DNA from: Phaeobacter porticola
GTDB lineage: Bacteria > Pseudomonadota > Alphaproteobacteria > Rhodobacterales > Rhodobacteraceae
Length of the DNA stretch: 64,000 nt
Direction: 5' to 3'
Assembly (NCBI RefSeq): GCF_001888185.1
Contig: NZ_CP016364.1
Coordinates: 124,001 to 188,000, forward strand
Shown here: one piece after another, positions 9,173 through 17,749 of the stretch
Position numbering within the stretch: the stretch's first letter is position 1
How the letters are laid out: every line of letters starts with the position of its first letter
The notes under the pieces: generated by a model
Told to the model about the DNA's origin: nothing
Seen by the model: the letters and a program-made list of their open reading frames with translations, nothing else
The model's database searches: none
Program-made: the position numbers and the translations under genes

Positions 9173-10138
9173 CTATCCGGTGGATCGCGGTCGTGGGCGT
9201 GGGGCCGGGCGGCTGCGACGGGTTTCGCGCCAGACTGAAACAAGACCGGCGCCAATGATCAAGGCGGATCCAATCCAAACAGGCCCATCGGGCCATTCGT
9301 TGAAGACCAGAACACCCCAGAGCACGGCCATTGGCATGGCAATGTATTCAAACGGGGCGACCAGGCCTGCCTCACATTGGCGATAGGCCTGGCTAACCAG
9401 ATAGCCACCGATGGACCCTGCCAGACCCACGGTCAGAAACAGGATCCAATCCTGTGGCGCAGGCCAGATCCAACCGCGCAGGATGAACTGAAGCGCGGCG
9501 CTGTCGCCAGTGGCAAAGCGGCCATCGCCGGTGACTATCCCAACCAGCGCGCTGACCACAAGAAATCCAAGCGTTGGGTAGAACGACAGCGTCGCAGCCC
9601 TGTCTGTGCCACCTGCACGGCGCGTCAGCACATGCAGCGTCGCGTAGCCACAGGCCCCCAGCAGCGGCAGTAGTGCGGCAGGTTGAAACGTCCCGGGGCC
9701 GGGGCGCATGATCAAGAGAACACCGGCGAAACCCACCGCAACTGCCAGCCAGCGCCAGGGGCCTACACGTTCTTTCAGAAATACAACCGAGAGAGTCGTC
9801 ACCACTAGGGGCGTGGCAAAGGCAATGGCGACCGCTTCGGCAATGGGCATGATTGCCAGACCGGTAAAGAAACAAAGATTGGCAAACAGCACCGCGAGGC
9901 TGCGCAAAAGATGCAGGCCGGGCTGTCGTGTCCGCAGTATACCGAAGCCGCCTTCGAGCGGAATAATGAGCGTTAACAGCACGATCATTGCCACTACCGA
10001 GCGCAGCAGCACCACCTCGTAAAGAGGATAATCGCCGGAGAGAAATTTGAATATAACGTCGATGATGGAAAAGCAGACGGCGGCACCAATGGCCGCAAAC
10101 ACGCCGAACAGGCTGATTTTGGTCTGTGGCTGTGTCAC
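9173..10138 (-). CDS. DMT (EamA) family transporter
   Basis: 321 residues with about ten membrane segments arranged as two EamA repeats, the second beginning near residue 160. The repeat-end motif appears as AIMPIAEAVAIAFATPL in the first half and EYIAMPMAVLWGVLVFNEWP in the second. The start is GTG at 10138 with GGGGGA upstream. The C-terminus is basic (RRSRPAPRPRPRS), placing it in the cytoplasm. It is the first gene of a minus-strand operon with a HAD hydrolase and a cyclodeaminase-like enzyme, so the transported compound may be an amino acid or a related metabolite. That is inference. Confidence 0.88.
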   Translation of the reverse strand: MTQPQTKISLFGVFAAIGAAVCFSIIDVIFKFLSGDYPLYEVVLLRSVVAMIVLLTLIIPLEGGFGILRTRQPGLHLLRSLAVLFANLCFFTGLAIMPIAEAVAIAFATPLVVTTLSVVFLKERVGPWRWLAVAVGFAGVLLIMRPGPGTFQPAALLPLLGACGYATLHVLTRRAGGTDRAATLSFYPTLGFLVVSALVGIVTGDGRFATGDSAALQFILRGWIWPAPQDWILFLTVGLAGSIGGYLVSQAYRQCEAGLVAPFEYIAMPMAVLWGVLVFNEWPDGPVWIGSALIIGAGLVSVWRETRRSRPAPRPRPRSTG

Positions 10139-10222
10139 GCATCATCCCCCATCGGTGATCAGTGACCCAAAGGCAGGCAAAGGGCAAGAGGACGAGTGTA
10201 ACCCTCTGCTGCTGCGCTGTTC

Positions 10223-10693
10223 TTAACGGGTTTCGCGTGCCGCCTGTGCGGCAGCCGCACGGATTTCCCGCTCTAATGCGTCCAAAAAGCGGGACCGGTC
10301 CGCCTTGGTAAAGCCCTTGCCGCTGCCGCCTGCCCCGAGCGGGTTGGCGGCCCGTAGATCGGCCATGAGATCCCGCATGGCGAGCTGCTGGCCGATGTTT
10401 TCCGGCGTGAAGCGCTCACCATTGTGGCGCAGCACACGGGCACCGGTTTCGATACATTTGGCGGCCAGTGGGATATCTCCGGTGACCACCACATCGCCCT
10501 CGCCGCAGCGCTCAGCGATCCACATGTCCGCCACATCGGCGCCTTCGGACACGATCACCGTCTCAACCAGGGGGGTCTGCGACGGGCGCAGCCCACCGTT
10601 TGAAACGACAAACATCGTGACCTTGTGGCGGGTCGCCACGCGCTCTGCTTCAGCTTTGACCGGGCAGGCGTCAGCGTCGATGTAGAGCGCCAT
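10223..10693 (-). CDS. YaiI/YqxD family (DUF188, UPF0178) protein
   Basis: 156 residues. It starts [20 protein letters not shown], the characteristic opening of this family, whose fold resembles PIN-like nucleases (acidic DADACP motif). A second conserved acid-containing stretch is [20 protein letters not shown], and the C-terminal [19 protein letters not shown] is also typical. Function is not established in the literature I know. Its ATG shares one base with the sthA stop codon (TAATG), so translation is likely coupled. Confidence 0.92.
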   Translation of the reverse strand: MALYIDADACPVKAEAERVATRHKVTMFVVSNGGLRPSQTPLVETVIVSEGADVADMWIAERCGEGDVVVTGDIPLAAKCIETGARVLRHNGERFTPENIGQQLAMRDLMADLRAANPLGAGGSGKGFTKADRSRFLDALEREIRAAAAQAARETR

Positions 10694-12180
10694 TACTCAG
10701 CAGCCTTGGTAGATTTTGCAGCGACTTTGGCCTTTGTCGCGGCTTTGGGTTTTTCTTCTCCGGGTTTCTTCACTTTAAACTCATCGGGGATAGGCATCCG
10801 GTTGAACGCATCAAGACCCGCGATTTTGTAGGCTTCGGCCAGAGTGGGGTAGTTGAAGGTATTCTGTACGAAGTAGTCTACCGTCCCTTTTAAGTTCAGG
10901 ACCGCCTGGGCGATGTGGATAAGTTCGGTCGCGCCTTCACCAACGATCTGCACCCCCAACACCCGGCGCGTTTTGAGCGAAAACAGCATCTTGAGCATAC
11001 CGTGCTCCAGACCCATGATGTGCCCGCGGGAGGTTTCACGGAACCGGGCGATGCCGATTTCATAGGGTATGCCACGTTCCTGAAGTTCCTCTTCGGACAT
11101 GCCGCAAGTGGACATCTCGGGCACCGAATAGATGCCATATGGGAACCAGGGGCTCTCTGGTAGGGTCGGGGTTTCCAGCGCATGACAGGCGGCGACCCGC
11201 CCTTGTTGCAGAGAGGTTGAGGCCAGCGAGGGGTGACCGATCACATCGCCGGTTGCATAGATATGCGGCACCGGGGTTTGATAGGATTTGCGATCTACGC
11301 TAAGGCGGCCGCGATGATCCGTTTCCAGTCCAACAGCGTCCAGGTTGAGGGCTTCGGTATTGCCCATGCGGCCCGCGGCGAACAGCAGCATGTCGCCCCG
11401 CACGTGACGTCCGTTCTCCAGGCTGACTTCGATGTGAGTGCCTTCGTCCTCAATCGAGATGATGGCCGAGCCAAGGCGCAGATCAACGCCGTTTTCACGG
11501 ATCTGGTGGGTGAAATCCTGGATCAACGTACTGTCGATGAAATCAAGAAATGTGTCGCGGGGCTCGACCAATGTGACCCGCACATCCAGTGCCGAGAACA
11601 TAGTGGCATATTCAACGCCAATAACCCCTGCACCGACCACAACGAGCGAGCGCGGGATTTCCTCCATCTCGAGGAACTCGTCACCATCGACTACGGTTTT
11701 GCCATTGAAGGGCACGTAGTCAGGGCGATAGGTACGTGTTCCGGTGGCGATCAGGAACTTCTCGCCGGTAACGCGGGTGGTATCGCCTGCCTCAGTTGCA
11801 ACTTCGACCTCATTCGGGCCAACAAAGCGCGCAAGGCCCGGCAGAACCTCAACATGGTTGCGGTTGAACTGATGCTCCAGAACGTCGACCTCATGGTCGA
11901 GGGTCATGTGCAGGCGGGCCTTGAGATCTTCGGCCTGAATCTGGTCCTTCACCCGGTAGGCGCGCCCGTAAAAGCTGCGCTCACGCCACCCTGACAGGTT
12001 TAATACGGTTTCACGCAGAGTTTTGGAGGGCACCGTTCCGGTATGGACAGAAACCCCGCCGAGCCGATCCTTGCGGTCGATCACCAGCACGCGCCGGTTC
12101 AATTTTCCGGCCTGAATGGCAGCGGTCCGGCCAGAAGGGCCAGAACCGATAATGATTAGATCGTAGTCAAATTCTGTCAT
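10693..12180 (-). CDS. sthA: Soluble NAD(P)+ transhydrogenase
   Basis: 495 residues. This cytoplasmic FAD enzyme passes hydride between NADPH and NAD+ to balance the two pools. The FAD Rossmann motif [14 protein letters not shown] is at residues 12-25. Where lipoamide-dehydrogenase relatives have a redox disulfide, this protein has [12 protein letters not shown], the mark of SthA. The NAD motif is [13 protein letters not shown], and the dimerisation domain carries the [19 protein letters not shown] end. After that it has a Lys/Ala-rich tail of about 30 residues ([19 protein letters not shown]) that goes beyond the usual E. coli-type end. It is followed directly by the DUF188 gene and preceded, three bases away, by the S-formylglutathione hydrolase gene. 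Confidence 0.93.
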   Translation of the reverse strand: MTEFDYDLIIIGSGPSGRTAAIQAGKLNRRVLVIDRKDRLGGVSVHTGTVPSKTLRETVLNLSGWRERSFYGRAYRVKDQIQAEDLKARLHMTLDHEVDVLEHQFNRNHVEVLPGLARFVGPNEVEVATEAGDTTRVTGEKFLIATGTRTYRPDYVPFNGKTVVDGDEFLEMEEIPRSLVVVGAGVIGVEYATMFSALDVRVTLVEPRDTFLDFIDSTLIQDFTHQIRENGVDLRLGSAIISIEDEGTHIEVSLENGRHVRGDMLLFAAGRMGNTEALNLDAVGLETDHRGRLSVDRKSYQTPVPHIYATGDVIGHPSLASTSLQQGRVAACHALETPTLPESPWFPYGIYSVPEMSTCGMSEEELQERGIPYEIGIARFRETSRGHIMGLEHGMLKMLFSLKTRRVLGVQIVGEGATELIHIAQAVLNLKGTVDYFVQNTFNYPTLAEAYKIAGLDAFNRMPIPDEFKVKKPGEEKPKAATKAKVAAKSTKAAE

Positions 12181-12183
12181 GGA

Positions 12184-13017
12184 TCAGCCCCGGTAGAGCG
12201 CTTCTGCATGGAAGGATACGTGATCCTCCATGAAGGTGGAGACAAAGAAATAGCTGTGATCATAGCCCGGTTGCATCCGCAGTACCGCCTGCTGGCGGCG
12301 GGCTGCCGTCGCTTGCGCCAAGGCTTCGGGCTTCAATAGATCAAGGAATTGATCAGTGGTGCCGGTGTCCACCAAAATTGGCCCATCAAAGCCGCTGTCC
12401 TGCATCATTAGGGTGGCATCATGGCGTGCCCAGGTGGTTTCATCTTCGCCAAGATAGGCGGTCAGCTGTTTGCGGCCCCAGTCGCTGGCCGAGGGATTGC
12501 AGATCGGCGCAAAAGCCGACACCGAACGGAAGCGCCCGGGCAGGTTCATCGCCATGGTCAAAGCGCCGTGGCCGCCCATGGAGTGACCGGTGATCGACTG
12601 CCGATCGAGGTCGATTGCAAAATTCTGCCCCAGCAGGACTGGCAGCTCTTCGGTGATATAGTCCCACATCTGGAAGTGTGATGCCCAAGGGCCCTGTGTG
12701 GCGTTTACGTAGAACCCCGCGCCTTGACCCAGATCGTATGCGTCGTCATCAGCAACCCCGTCGCCACGCGGCGAGGTGTCGGGAAAGACAATTGCGATCC
12801 CCTGTTCGGCACACCAGGCTTGCGCCCCGGCCTTGGTCATGGCGTTTTCATGAGTGCAGGTCAGCCCAGAGAGGTACCACAGCAGCGGCACCGGACCATC
12901 AGCCACCTCTTCCGGCAAGAACAGACCAAAGGTCATGTCGCAATTCGTGCTGCTGCTGGCATGGCGATAGACGCCTTGTACGCCGCCGAAGGCGGTATTT
13001 TCCGAGACGGTTTCCAT
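12184..13017 (-). CDS. fghA: S-formylglutathione hydrolase
   Basis: 277 residues, the usual length. It hydrolyses S-formylglutathione to formate and glutathione, the last step of glutathione-dependent formaldehyde oxidation. The esterase nucleophile elbow is GHSMGGHGAL with Ser146; the catalytic Asp lies in DTGTTDQFLD and the His in PGYDHSYFF. The early WYLSGLTCTHENAMTKAGAQ block is diagnostic. The ATG at 13017 has AAGGAG about eight bases upstream, and the longer ORF start at 13113 is unsupported. The partner alcohol/formaldehyde dehydrogenase gene is not in the window. It ends three bases before sthA begins, so an operon fghA-sthA-DUF188 is likely. Confidence 0.95.
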   Translation of the reverse strand: METVSENTAFGGVQGVYRHASSSTNCDMTFGLFLPEEVADGPVPLLWYLSGLTCTHENAMTKAGAQAWCAEQGIAIVFPDTSPRGDGVADDDAYDLGQGAGFYVNATQGPWASHFQMWDYITEELPVLLGQNFAIDLDRQSITGHSMGGHGALTMAMNLPGRFRSVSAFAPICNPSASDWGRKQLTAYLGEDETTWARHDATLMMQDSGFDGPILVDTGTTDQFLDLLKPEALAQATAARRQQAVLRMQPGYDHSYFFVSTFMEDHVSFHAEALYRG

Positions 13018-13162
13018 GAGGCGACTCCTTTGGTTCTGTGTTGCTCTATCGCTACCTGTGGTCAGCCATAGCGTCCAGTGACTGCGCGTCTGTGGTCCCT
13101 GTTTTTGCGACATATGATTGCAAAAACCTGAATAATACCCAGTTGCGTGGCTCCGCGCTGGT

Positions 13163-14101
13163 TTAAGGCAGGGTCAGTGCGGAAACCCAAGCAATCACCA
13201 ATGGCAACGTCAGAATGGACAGCGTCGTGGACACGAGGATCGCGGCAGAAGCTCGGTGCGGTGCGACGCAGTAATGTTGCGCAAGCATGTACACATTGCC
13301 GGCAACCGGCAGCGCGGCAGCTGCTATGGCCACCCCTGCGGCATAGGGGTCAACTGGGATCAATACCAGTACAAAGAAAGCCACGCAGGCCGGGTGCAGC
13401 ACCAGTTTGGCAAAGCTGAGCCAGCTGGCGATCTGGATGCGTTCCGCCGATTTGGAGGCAAGCGACGCGCCAATTGCAAAAAGCGCACCGGGTGTGGCTG
13501 CATCGCCCAGCAAGACCAGAAACGCGTTGGCCGGATCGGGGATTGGTAAAGCCAGCGCCGACCAAATCAAACCTGCGCATATTGACAGGATCATCGGGTT
13601 TTGCAGCAATCCACGACCAACAAGCCGGAAGGTTCCGCTGCCGAGGCCACTGCCGCGCCCCAGATTGATCAAGATAACGATGAGTGAGGAAAAAACCACA
13701 AGATCGACACTGAGGATCAGCATCATAGGCCCGACTGACGCTGGGCCAAACAGCAGCACCATCATTGGCAGGCCCAGAAAACCGACATTGCCGATGGCCG
13801 CGCATTGGGCCTCAACTGCGGCTGTCTGCATGTCGAGCTGCCGCATCGCCGCCACGAGGGTGGTCAGCAGATAGACAGCCATGGTGCCAAGCAGGTAGCC
13901 GATGATCAGGCGGGGGTTGAAGATCTCGACAAAGGATAGATTGGCGGCAAAGCCAAAGATCATCGCAGAAAGAGGGAAATAAAACACAAACTTCGTGAGA
14001 TGTGCAGTCGCGGTTTCTCCGAAGAAACGGCTGCGACCGGCCCCGTACCCGAGGCCGATGATTGCAAAAAATGGTAGTGTTCTCAAAAATATGTCGAGCA
14101 T
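13163..14101 (-). CDS. AEC family transporter (auxin efflux carrier type)
   Basis: 312 residues, ten predicted membrane helices in two groups separated by a loop near residue 160. The family pattern is visible: an N-terminal LPFFAIIGLGYGAGR, a mid-region AIGNVGFLGLPMMVLLFG (the Asn-Val-Gly-Phe segment common in AEC proteins), and ALPVAGNVYMLAQHY near the C-terminus. Substrates in this family include malonate, other dicarboxylates and amino acids, and nothing here decides between them. It is divergent from a TetR gene, so that regulator may control it. Confidence 0.87.
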   Translation of the reverse strand: MLDIFLRTLPFFAIIGLGYGAGRSRFFGETATAHLTKFVFYFPLSAMIFGFAANLSFVEIFNPRLIIGYLLGTMAVYLLTTLVAAMRQLDMQTAAVEAQCAAIGNVGFLGLPMMVLLFGPASVGPMMLILSVDLVVFSSLIVILINLGRGSGLGSGTFRLVGRGLLQNPMILSICAGLIWSALALPIPDPANAFLVLLGDAATPGALFAIGASLASKSAERIQIASWLSFAKLVLHPACVAFFVLVLIPVDPYAAGVAIAAAALPVAGNVYMLAQHYCVAPHRASAAILVSTTLSILTLPLVIAWVSALTLP

Positions 14102-14297
14102 CGACGTAACTGGTAACCTGAATTGACCAACGCGAAAAGGGCGTTTCGCAGCCCGAATGGGCCGCCTTTGCCAAGTGTCTTATCCAAGTGCATGGCTCTG
14201 CTCTGATCGAGCGCGGCGACGTCATGATTTCCTTTCGCCGCACATGGCTCTAGTTTCTAATGATATCATCGCGTCACAATAGAGTGTGAGGTCATGC

Positions 14298-14314
14298 TTG
14301 ACCTTGCGGGTCAA
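14298..14314. promoter_or_regulatory. Palindrome TTGACC-N5-GGTCAA, candidate TetR operator
   Basis: Perfect six-base arms (14298-14303 and 14309-14314) in the region between the divergent AEC transporter and TetR genes, 66 bases before the TetR ATG. The left arm TTGACC also reads as a sigma-70 -35 box, so a bound repressor would block the promoter. A second ten-base palindrome, ATGATATCAT, lies at 14260-14269. Assigned from symmetry and position only. Confidence 0.45.
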
Positions 14315-14379
14315 TGCCTAGATTGGGCCGTGAACGCAGGAAATCCAGTCCAAGTGGCATGTCGAAACCAGGAGCTTTG

Positions 14380-15003
14380 ATGAACCAGCCAGCCGCCATT
14401 CCTCGCAAAGGCCGCAAATACGATCAAGTGCTTCAGGGCGCGCGCGATGTGTTCATGGCCAATGGGTTCGAAGGCGCAAGCGTCGATGATATCGCTCGAC
14501 AAGCCGGTGTCTCTAAAGCCACGCTATACAGCTATTTCCCCGATAAGCGGTTGCTGTTCATGGAGGTGGCGCGCCATGGATGCGCGCATCAGGCCGACAC
14601 TGCGGTGGCGATTACCTCTGGCTGCTGTGATCCCGCGACGGTCTTGCGCGAGGCGGGGCACCATGTCCTGTCGGTGATCCTGTCGGAATTCGGGGTCAAG
14701 ATGTTCCGCATCTGTGTTGCCGAGGCGGACAGATTTCCGGATCTGGGGCGCCGGTTCTATGAAAGCGGGCCGGCCACCATCCGCGCGCAGCTGAGTGAGT
14801 ATTTGACGGGCGCGGTGGCACGCGGTGAACTGCGGATCAAGGATATCAACCTAGCGGCAGATCAGTTTGCAGAGCTCTGCCGTGCGGATATGTTCCTGCG
14901 GCTATTGTTCAACGTCGATAGCGAGATCACTGAGGATGAGCGTGCGCGCGTGGTCGATGCTGCGATTGAGATATTCCTGTCTCGCTACGGGCCCGACATC
15001 TGA
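14380..15003 (+). CDS. TetR/AcrR family transcriptional regulator
   Basis: 207 residues. The N-terminal helix-turn-helix is clear: GARDVFMANGFEGASVDDIARQAGVSKATLYSYFPDK, residues about 18-55. The C-terminal ligand domain resembles the AefR-like group. The ATG at 14380 was chosen because GGAG lies seven bases upstream; in-frame ATGs at 14359 and 14314 have no clear ribosome binding site, and the one at 14314 falls on the candidate operator. It is divergent from the AEC transporter and probably controls it and itself. Confidence 0.88.
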   Translation: MNQPAAIPRKGRKYDQVLQGARDVFMANGFEGASVDDIARQAGVSKATLYSYFPDKRLLFMEVARHGCAHQADTAVAITSGCCDPATVLREAGHHVLSVILSEFGVKMFRICVAEADRFPDLGRRFYESGPATIRAQLSEYLTGAVARGELRIKDINLAADQFAELCRADMFLRLLFNVDSEITEDERARVVDAAIEIFLSRYGPDI

Positions 15004-15019
15004 TCGTCTTTGGCGGACG

Positions 15020-15592
15020 TCAATGCGTGGTAAACTCTCTGGGTGTTATACGGTAAATCTGATGGCAGTTGTGGCAGGACGAAATCAACCTGGGCAGACT
15101 ACGTTTTAGTCCGGCCGCCGACCGTGTATTCAAGGCGCGGGCGGCGTTTTGTGTGTCCTTTGCGTGGATTGTGAAATCATCCCAATTTGTCCAGATTCCA
15201 CCACGTGCATGGGAAGACAGGTCCGTCACATCCCGCCGGAAGTGTTTAGGGATGCGCCCAGTGGAACGGATCAGGGCGCGCCGCGCCTCCCGTGCGCCAG
15301 ACCGGTCAAAGACGATATAGTCTCTGGTCATGGCAATTAGATCTTGCAGTGCGTTTTTCTGGGCGCTCATCAAGGCGATACGTTCAGCGACGTATTTGTT
15401 TGTCGGCGTATTGTCGGCCTTGGCAGCTGTGTTCAGCAACAAGACCACAATGATCATCATCGCAGCGAGCAACATCAGGCGGACCGGAGGTGATTTGCGC
15501 CAATCCGGGTGTGTGCGCGCCCTTGCGACATAAGATTTGGCGGCAGGCCCGGTCGCTGCCGCGCGCCTCAGTCCGGGCATTTTATCCTGCAT
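15020..15592 (-). CDS. Cytochrome c' / c556-like protein
   Basis: 190 residues. A single haem-binding CHNCH occurs close to the C-terminus, in SSCHNCHQIYRI, as in the four-helix cytochrome c' family (type II c-type cytochromes). A hydrophobic stretch LMLLAAMMIIVVLLLNTAAKA at about 39-59 is a signal peptide or anchor with a plausible cleavage after AKA. The sequence before it (about 38 residues, basic) is unusually long for a signal peptide; the true start may be a later in-frame ATG such as 15580 or 15475. Cytochromes c' bind NO or serve in periplasmic redox chemistry. There is no NO-related gene beside it. It converges with the TetR gene. Confidence 0.8.
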   Translation of the reverse strand: MQDKMPGLRRAAATGPAAKSYVARARTHPDWRKSPPVRLMLLAAMMIIVVLLLNTAAKADNTPTNKYVAERIALMSAQKNALQDLIAMTRDYIVFDRSGAREARRALIRSTGRIPKHFRRDVTDLSSHARGGIWTNWDDFTIHAKDTQNAARALNTRSAAGLKRSLPRLISSCHNCHQIYRITPREFTTH

Positions 15593-15746
15593 AGCTTATG
15601 CGTCCTCGCCGTTATGAAATACGCCCGTGTGCAATCTAAGAATGACCGGTTAGATTGGCGTTAACGCGGGGCAGGACCATTTCAGACAATCCTTCGATAC
15701 TGGGCGAAACGTTTGCGCTAGCTGTGTGCCGCGTGGGTAGGCTATC

Positions 15747-16457
15747 GTGAGCGACATGAGCACTCCACGTTTCGATATCCTTGGCCAAGCGCTTGCTGAT
15801 GCTAGCCGCACACGCATGTTGTGCGAGCTTTTGGACGGGCGTTCTTACACGAATAAAGAGTTGGCGGCGGCGGCCGGGGTGACGCCACCCACCGCCACGG
15901 CCCATCTTCAACTGCTGCAATCCTCAGGTCTTGTGGTGGCTGAAAAACGCGGGCGTTGCGTGTTTCACCGGCTTGCCAACGCGGAGGTTGCGCTGGCATT
16001 GGAGCAGCTTGCAGCGATTGCACCATCGGATCATCTGCATCGCGCACAGCAACGCAAGGCCGGTGGGCTGGCTCCTCTGCGCAGCTGTTATGACCATTTC
16101 GCCGGCCCGCTGGCAGTGGCGATGACAGCCCGCTTTGTCGAGCTGGGTATATTGATTGAGCGAAACGGCGGGTTCGAAGTGCTTCCCGCCGTAGAATGGG
16201 GCAAATTGGGCGTAACCTTGCCTGATCGCAGTGGTCGCCAGCCTTTTGCACGGCCCTGCATGGATTGGACAGAACGGCGGTTGCATATCTCAGGCGCGCT
16301 GGGGCGTCAGTTGTTGTCACACGCGCTGGAGACAGGATGGGTCAAACGTCAGGCTGTCAAACGTGGGTTACTGTTGACCGCGCCTGGGCGCGCGGCATTC
16401 GACCAGATTATCGGTTTGGACACCGGCGCTGTGGTGCCGGAATTTTCGATGTCCTGA
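15747..16457 (+). CDS. ArsR-family winged-helix regulator with long C-terminal domain
   Basis: 236 residues, about twice the size of a minimal ArsR protein. The N-terminal third is a standard ArsR winged helix: LADASRTRMLCELLDG, then GVTPPTATAHLQLLQSSGLVVAEKRGR. The C-terminal part carries LRSCYDHFAGPLAV and later RPCMDWTERRLHISGALGR, a Cys-containing pattern that I recall from a widespread but poorly characterised ArsR subgroup. The usual CxC metal site of the arsenic/cadmium sensors is absent. The start may be GTG at 15747 or ATG at 15756; neither has a strong ribosome binding site. The effector and target are unknown, and no metal-resistance gene is adjacent. Confidence 0.85.
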   Translation: MSDMSTPRFDILGQALADASRTRMLCELLDGRSYTNKELAAAAGVTPPTATAHLQLLQSSGLVVAEKRGRCVFHRLANAEVALALEQLAAIAPSDHLHRAQQRKAGGLAPLRSCYDHFAGPLAVAMTARFVELGILIERNGGFEVLPAVEWGKLGVTLPDRSGRQPFARPCMDWTERRLHISGALGRQLLSHALETGWVKRQAVKRGLLLTAPGRAAFDQIIGLDTGAVVPEFSMS

Positions 16458-16524
16458 TTAGCCAATCACGGCATGCCGTGCGATAATGCTTGATTTAATA
16501 GGCGTTTGACGCGACGCTGATGGT

Positions 16525-16869
16525 ATGAGCTTTGACAAAGTGCAGCCCTTTTCCTCATCTTCTGGCCCGCAGCAGGTTGCTTTTCACCGCACGGAACTGT
16601 CTGTTATCCTGTCGCTCTATGGCCGCATGGTTGCGGCTGGTGAATGGCGCGACTATGGCATTTCCACTCTGCGAGATCTGGCTGTATTTTCGGTTTTCCG
16701 CCGCACTGCCGAACATCCCCTTTATCGTATAGAAAAACGTCCAAAGCTGCGCGGACGGCAGGGGCAGTATGCGGTCGTAGGCATGGACGGGCAGATCCTG
16801 AAGCGGGGCCATGACCTGAAAACGGTCCTACGTGTTCTTGAACGCAAGTTGATCCGTTCGGTGACCTAA
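16525..16869 (+). CDS. DUF2794 domain protein
   Basis: 114 residues. The whole protein fits DUF2794, a small family seen mostly in alphaproteobacteria: VAFHRTELSVILSLYGRMVAAGEWRDYGI, then AVFSVFRRTAEHPLYRIEK and a GQYAVVGMDGQILKRGH end. No function is established. It lies 67 bases after the ArsR gene in the same direction and converges with the C40 peptidase gene. Confidence 0.9.
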   Translation: MSFDKVQPFSSSSGPQQVAFHRTELSVILSLYGRMVAAGEWRDYGISTLRDLAVFSVFRRTAEHPLYRIEKRPKLRGRQGQYAVVGMDGQILKRGHDLKTVLRVLERKLIRSVT

Positions 16870-16892
16870 CTCTGTTGATGGAAGCAATCGCT

Positions 16893-17744
16893 TCAGATCG
16901 CTGGACGACGGTGCGCTGTTACGGGGCCGTCGCCCTGTTCCATGATCCGTTCTACGGCATCCATCACAGGTTCTAGTGCGACAGCCATATGATAGGCGTT
17001 GGCGTGGATCATCGTCTCGCTATTCTGCATCAGAGCCACGTGACCTTTCCAAAACAGCAGGTCCCCGCGCCGCAGATCACTGGGGACTGCGGTGTTGCCG
17101 AGCGGCATATCTGCGCCCAGTTCATGTTCTTGCTGATCGCTATCGCCGGGGCAGTTCACGCCACAGGCCAGCATCGCGGTCTGAACCAGACCGGAGCAAT
17201 CAATCCCCGCGCGGCTGTTCCCCCCCCACAGATAAGGCGTTCCCAGAAACAGTTCTGCAACCGCAACCGGGTCCCTGTCCAATTCGGAGATTGCGCGCAA
17301 ATGGTTGGCCGGGACAAACCCGCGGTCGGTTTCGGCAAATTTCTCCGTGAAGGCGGACACGACAAGCCGGCTGCCGTAGCTAAGGCTGCAAAGATCTGCG
17401 GATTTCATATTCGGCGCGCTATAGGCATGTGTCGCTGGCGTGCGGACCTGATGGGTCAATTCTGCGCGCGCTTCTGCCAACGCGGCTGTCGGCACATAGC
17501 CGACATACTCATCTGCGGCGGCCTGAACAAAGGCCCAGCCGTCGCGGATCTCATAGATTGTGACCTCTGCCCCAAGCAGCAATTGACGGTCACGCGGACC
17601 ATCGGGGCAGCGCAAGAGGTCAACAAGCGGCAGCCCGATGCGCGCCGCGTGTCCCTCAACACTGGTGCGTCCTGAAGGGGGCAGCGGGAGATGTCGGGCG
17701 GCAATGCGATCGTTGACGGGAGTGCGGCGTGCATCGTTCATCAC
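16893..17744 (-). CDS. C40 (NlpC/P60) family peptidase with SH3-like domains
   Basis: 283 residues. The C-terminal papain-like NlpC/P60 domain has the catalytic Cys in IDCSGLVQTAMLACG and the His in GDLLFWKGHVALM, followed by the third polar position in MIHANAYHMAV. The N-terminal half looks like two bacterial SH3 modules (VTIYEIRDGWAFVQAAADEYVGYVPTAAL and RLVVSAFTEKFAETDRGFVPANHL), the usual layout of gamma-D-glutamyl-diamino-acid endopeptidases acting on peptidoglycan peptides. No signal peptide is visible, so a recycling role in the cytoplasm is more likely than a cell-wall role. The start is GTG 17744 or ATG 17741, five bases after the M17 peptidase stop, implying coupling. Confidence 0.9.
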   Translation of the reverse strand: MMNDARRTPVNDRIAARHLPLPPSGRTSVEGHAARIGLPLVDLLRCPDGPRDRQLLLGAEVTIYEIRDGWAFVQAAADEYVGYVPTAALAEARAELTHQVRTPATHAYSAPNMKSADLCSLSYGSRLVVSAFTEKFAETDRGFVPANHLRAISELDRDPVAVAELFLGTPYLWGGNSRAGIDCSGLVQTAMLACGVNCPGDSDQQEHELGADMPLGNTAVPSDLRRGDLLFWKGHVALMQNSETMIHANAYHMAVALEPVMDAVERIMEQGDGPVTAHRRPAI

Positions 17745-17749
17745 AGACC

